Shown here: piece after piece, positions 11,715-13,263 of the stretch
How the letters are laid out: each line of letters opens with the position of its first letter
Position numbering within the stretch: the stretch's first letter is position 1
Assembly (NCBI GenBank): GCA_964618845.1
Contig: CAZUCU010000019.1
Span: 1-13,263, forward strand
Reading direction: 5' to 3'
DNA: 13,263 nucleotides
Source: CAZUCU01 sp964618845
GTDB lineage: Bacteria > Patescibacteriota > Minisyncoccia > Phycocordibacterales > JAACPR01
The notes under the pieces: model-generated
What the model was told of the DNA's origin: nothing
What the model saw: only the letters and a program-made list of their open reading frames with translations
Database searches by the model: none
Made by a program: the position numbers and the translations under genes

Positions 11715-13196
11715 ATGAACAATTTAATAAAAAAAGAAGAAATTCCTAAAGAAATAATAGAAATATCAAATCATCTTGAAAAAGCCGGGTTTGAGGCTTT
11801 TCTTGTGGGTGGATGTGTTAGAGATCTTTTAATGAAAAGAAAACCCAAAGATTGGGATTTAACAACAAATGCTGAACCAGATGATATATTAAGGGTTTTT
11901 GGGGAAAACGCTTTTTATGAAAATAATTTTGGTACTGTGGGGGTGAAAAACAGAGAAACCAAAGACGAAACTCTCAAAATTGTTGAAATTACTCCATACA
12001 GAGTTGAATCAAATTATTCTGATAAAAGACACCCAGATAGTGTTAAATTTAGCAAATTCTTAGAAGATGATCTAAAAAGACGTGATTTTACAATTAACTC
12101 TCTCGCCTACCGTGTTTCACAGGAAACTTTAATAGATAATTTTGGTGGTTTAAAGGACATAAAGGACAAAATAATAAAAACAGTCGGAAAACCGGAAGAG
12201 AGATTTGGTGAAGACTCTCTTAGAATTCTTAGAGCAATAAGATTTGTTTCAGAATTGGGTTTTTTTATAGAAACTGAGACTTTGAATGCTATTTATGTTT
12301 CACGTGAAACTATAAAATATGTTTCATGTGAAAGAATAAAAGAAGAATTTGAAAAAATAATAATGTCAGAGAATCCAATGATTGGATTAGCAATGGCCGA
12401 AAAACTTGGTTTATTACAATACATATCAAAATATCTTCAAAATATGGTTGGGGTTTCTCAGAATAAGAAGGCACACAAATATGATGTTTGGGAACATTCT
12501 CTTAGGGCTCTTCAGTGTGCTGCTGACAAAAACTTTTCTCTGGAAATGAGATTGGCCACACTTTTTCATGATATCGCAAAACCAATTACAAAGAGAGAAG
12601 AAAAAAATAAAACAACATTCTATGGTCATGAAGTTGTTGGCGAAAGGGTTACACGAGAAACATTGAATGGATTAAAATTTTCACGTGAAACAATAAATAA
12701 GGTTTGTTTACTTATCAGATGGCACATGTTTTTTTCTGATCCAGACTTAATTACTCTAACAGCCGTTAGAAGAATGATTGCCAGAGTCGGTGAAGAAAAT
12801 ATTTGGGATTTAATGAATTTAAGGGTTTGTGACAGGGTAGGTATGGGAACAAAAAAGGAAGAATCCTATCGTTTTAGAAAATATAAATCTATGATAGATG
12901 AGGCCTTGAAAGATCCAATTTCTCTTAAAAAACTTAAAATAAATGGTCAAATATTGATTGACGAGTTACACATGAAACCAGAAAAAAGACTCGGAAATAT
13001 TTTATATATTTTATTTGATGAGGTTTTGGAGGACCCAGAAAAAAATAAACTAAAATTTCTCAAAAAAAGGGCTATTGAGCTTAATAAACTTTCTGATATT
13101 GAATTAGACAAATTGGGAGAAAAGGGAAAGGAAATATTAAAAAACGAACAAGAAAAAGAAATACAAGAAATAAGAAAAAAACACCACGTAAGGTAG
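11715..13196 (+). CDS. cca: CCA-adding enzyme (tRNA nucleotidyltransferase) with HD domain
   Basis: It adds or repairs the 3' CCA of tRNAs, needed here because no tRNA in the window encodes it. Class II nucleotidyltransferase motifs: VGGCVRD (31-37), the metal-binding DWD (46-48), RRDFTINSLAY (122-132) and RFGEDSLRILRAIRF (163-177). A C-terminal HD phosphohydrolase domain carries LFHDIAKP (His285-Asp286). At 493 residues it is of bacterial HD-containing length. Five copies of a [VF][ST]xE[TR] pentapeptide (134-138, 195-199, 203-207, 312-316, 322-326) are encoded by parS-like DNA palindromes; the first replaces a variable loop between RRDFTINSLAY and IDNFGG. Poly(A) polymerase is a less likely alternative. 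No Shine-Dalgarno is visible. Confidence 0.93.
   Translation: MNNLIKKEEIPKEIIEISNHLEKAGFEAFLVGGCVRDLLMKRKPKDWDLTTNAEPDDILRVFGENAFYENNFGTVGVKNRETKDETLKIVEITPYRVESNYSDKRHPDSVKFSKFLEDDLKRRDFTINSLAYRVSQETLIDNFGGLKDIKDKIIKTVGKPEERFGEDSLRILRAIRFVSELGFFIETETLNAIYVSRETIKYVSCERIKEEFEKIIMSENPMIGLAMAEKLGLLQYISKYLQNMVGVSQNKKAHKYDVWEHSLRALQCAADKNFSLEMRLATLFHDIAKPITKREEKNKTTFYGHEVVGERVTRETLNGLKFSRETINKVCLLIRWHMFFSDPDLITLTAVRRMIARVGEENIWDLMNLRVCDRVGMGTKKEESYRFRKYKSMIDEALKDPISLKKLKINGQILIDELHMKPEKRLGNILYILFDEVLEDPEKNKLKFLKKRAIELNKLSDIELDKLGEKGKEILKNEQEKEIQEIRKKHHVR
12113..12128. other. parS-like site 1
   Basis: TGTTTCACAGGAAACT matches the widespread ParB-binding consensus TGTTTCACGTGAAACA at 13 of 16 positions. 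It lies inside cca and encodes VSQET. Confidence 0.5.
12296..12311. other. parS-like site 2 (best match)
   Basis: TGTTTCACGTGAAACT matches the parS consensus at 15 of 16 positions, including the whole 14-bp palindrome GTTTCACGTGAAAC. It encodes VSRET within cca. Confidence 0.8.
12320..12335. other. parS-like site 3
   Basis: TGTTTCATGTGAAAGA matches parS at 14 of 16 positions and lies 24 bp (start to start) after site 2. It encodes VSCER, close to a motif normal for this protein family, so it may be partly protein-driven. Confidence 0.6.
12647..12662. other. parS-like site 4
   Basis: GGTTACACGAGAAACA matches parS at 13 of 16 positions and encodes VTRET within cca. Confidence 0.45.
12677..12692. 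other. parS-like site 5
   Basis: ATTTTCACGTGAAACA matches parS at 14 of 16 positions with an intact TTTCACGTGAAA core. It starts 30 bp after site 4 and encodes FSRET. Confidence 0.7.
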
Positions 13197-13208
13197 TGTC
13201 ATTTCGTC

Positions 13209-13228
13209 ATTCCCGCGTAGGCGGGAAT
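13209..13228 (+). repeat. Palindromic repeat after cca
   Basis: ATTCCCGC-GTAG-GCGGGAAT forms a perfect 8-bp hairpin 12 bp after the cca stop, in the context CGTCATTCCCGCGTAGGCGG. This type of palindrome is a widespread dispersed intergenic repeat in bacteria. There is no T tract, so terminator function is doubtful. Confidence 0.6.
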
Positions 13229-13263
13229 CGATGCTTTGTAAATAAATAGAAAATAATAAAGCG

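Overview
The window is AT-rich bacterial DNA with compact genes and mostly no Shine-Dalgarno sequence. Its reduced housekeeping set and dense intergenic palindromes suggest a Patescibacteria/CPR genome, probably of Parcubacteria type, recovered from a metagenome. The 100-N scaffold gap at 11154-11253 fits an assembly origin. The lineage is inferred from style and gene content, not proven. UGA acts as a normal stop (ends of the genes at 2335 and 8341), so a recoded UGA=Gly lineage is unlikely.

Layout. 1-2800: nusA behind a promoter and leader hairpin, then two envelope-type genes (secreted coiled-coil protein, single-pass membrane protein) and a small two-helix membrane protein with its own promoter and terminator. 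2800-6865: protein and RNA quality control: a trigger factor lacking its PPIase domain, convergent rsmE, divergent clpP, and rny. 6866-7530: a long imperfect inverted repeat, then HU behind two tandem promoters and in front of a strong bidirectional terminator. 7527-8060: a RelE/ParE-like toxin and ribbon-helix-helix antitoxin pair with a palindromic operator. 8157-9483: tRNA-Gly(UCC) on the minus strand and a membrane-anchored trypsin-like protease on the plus strand. 9463-10590: a minus-strand cluster of yraN, a GIY-YIG protein, tRNA-Pro(UGG) and an RNHCP zinc protein, with a tRNA-like fragment inside the GIY-YIG gene. 10557-11700: an AT-rich spacer with two perfect DnaA boxes, then tRNA-Gly(GCC) and tRNA-Arg(UCG), each followed by a terminator and a palindromic element built from copies of the tRNA's own 3' end. 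11715-13196: the CCA-adding enzyme.

Four intact tRNA genes are present and none encodes CCA, which fits the neighbouring cca gene. The most notable hidden signal is a cluster of five parS-like (ParB-binding) 16-mers inside the cca coding sequence, all in the same reading frame. It lies 1.4-2 kb from the DnaA boxes, so 10.6-12.7 kb may be an origin/centromere region. Other strong observations are the mirrored tRNA-3'-end elements, a conserved hairpin leader with compensatory changes before both tRNA-Gly genes, and an exact 55-bp identity across the N gap that looks like an assembly-graph overlap rather than a biological repeat.
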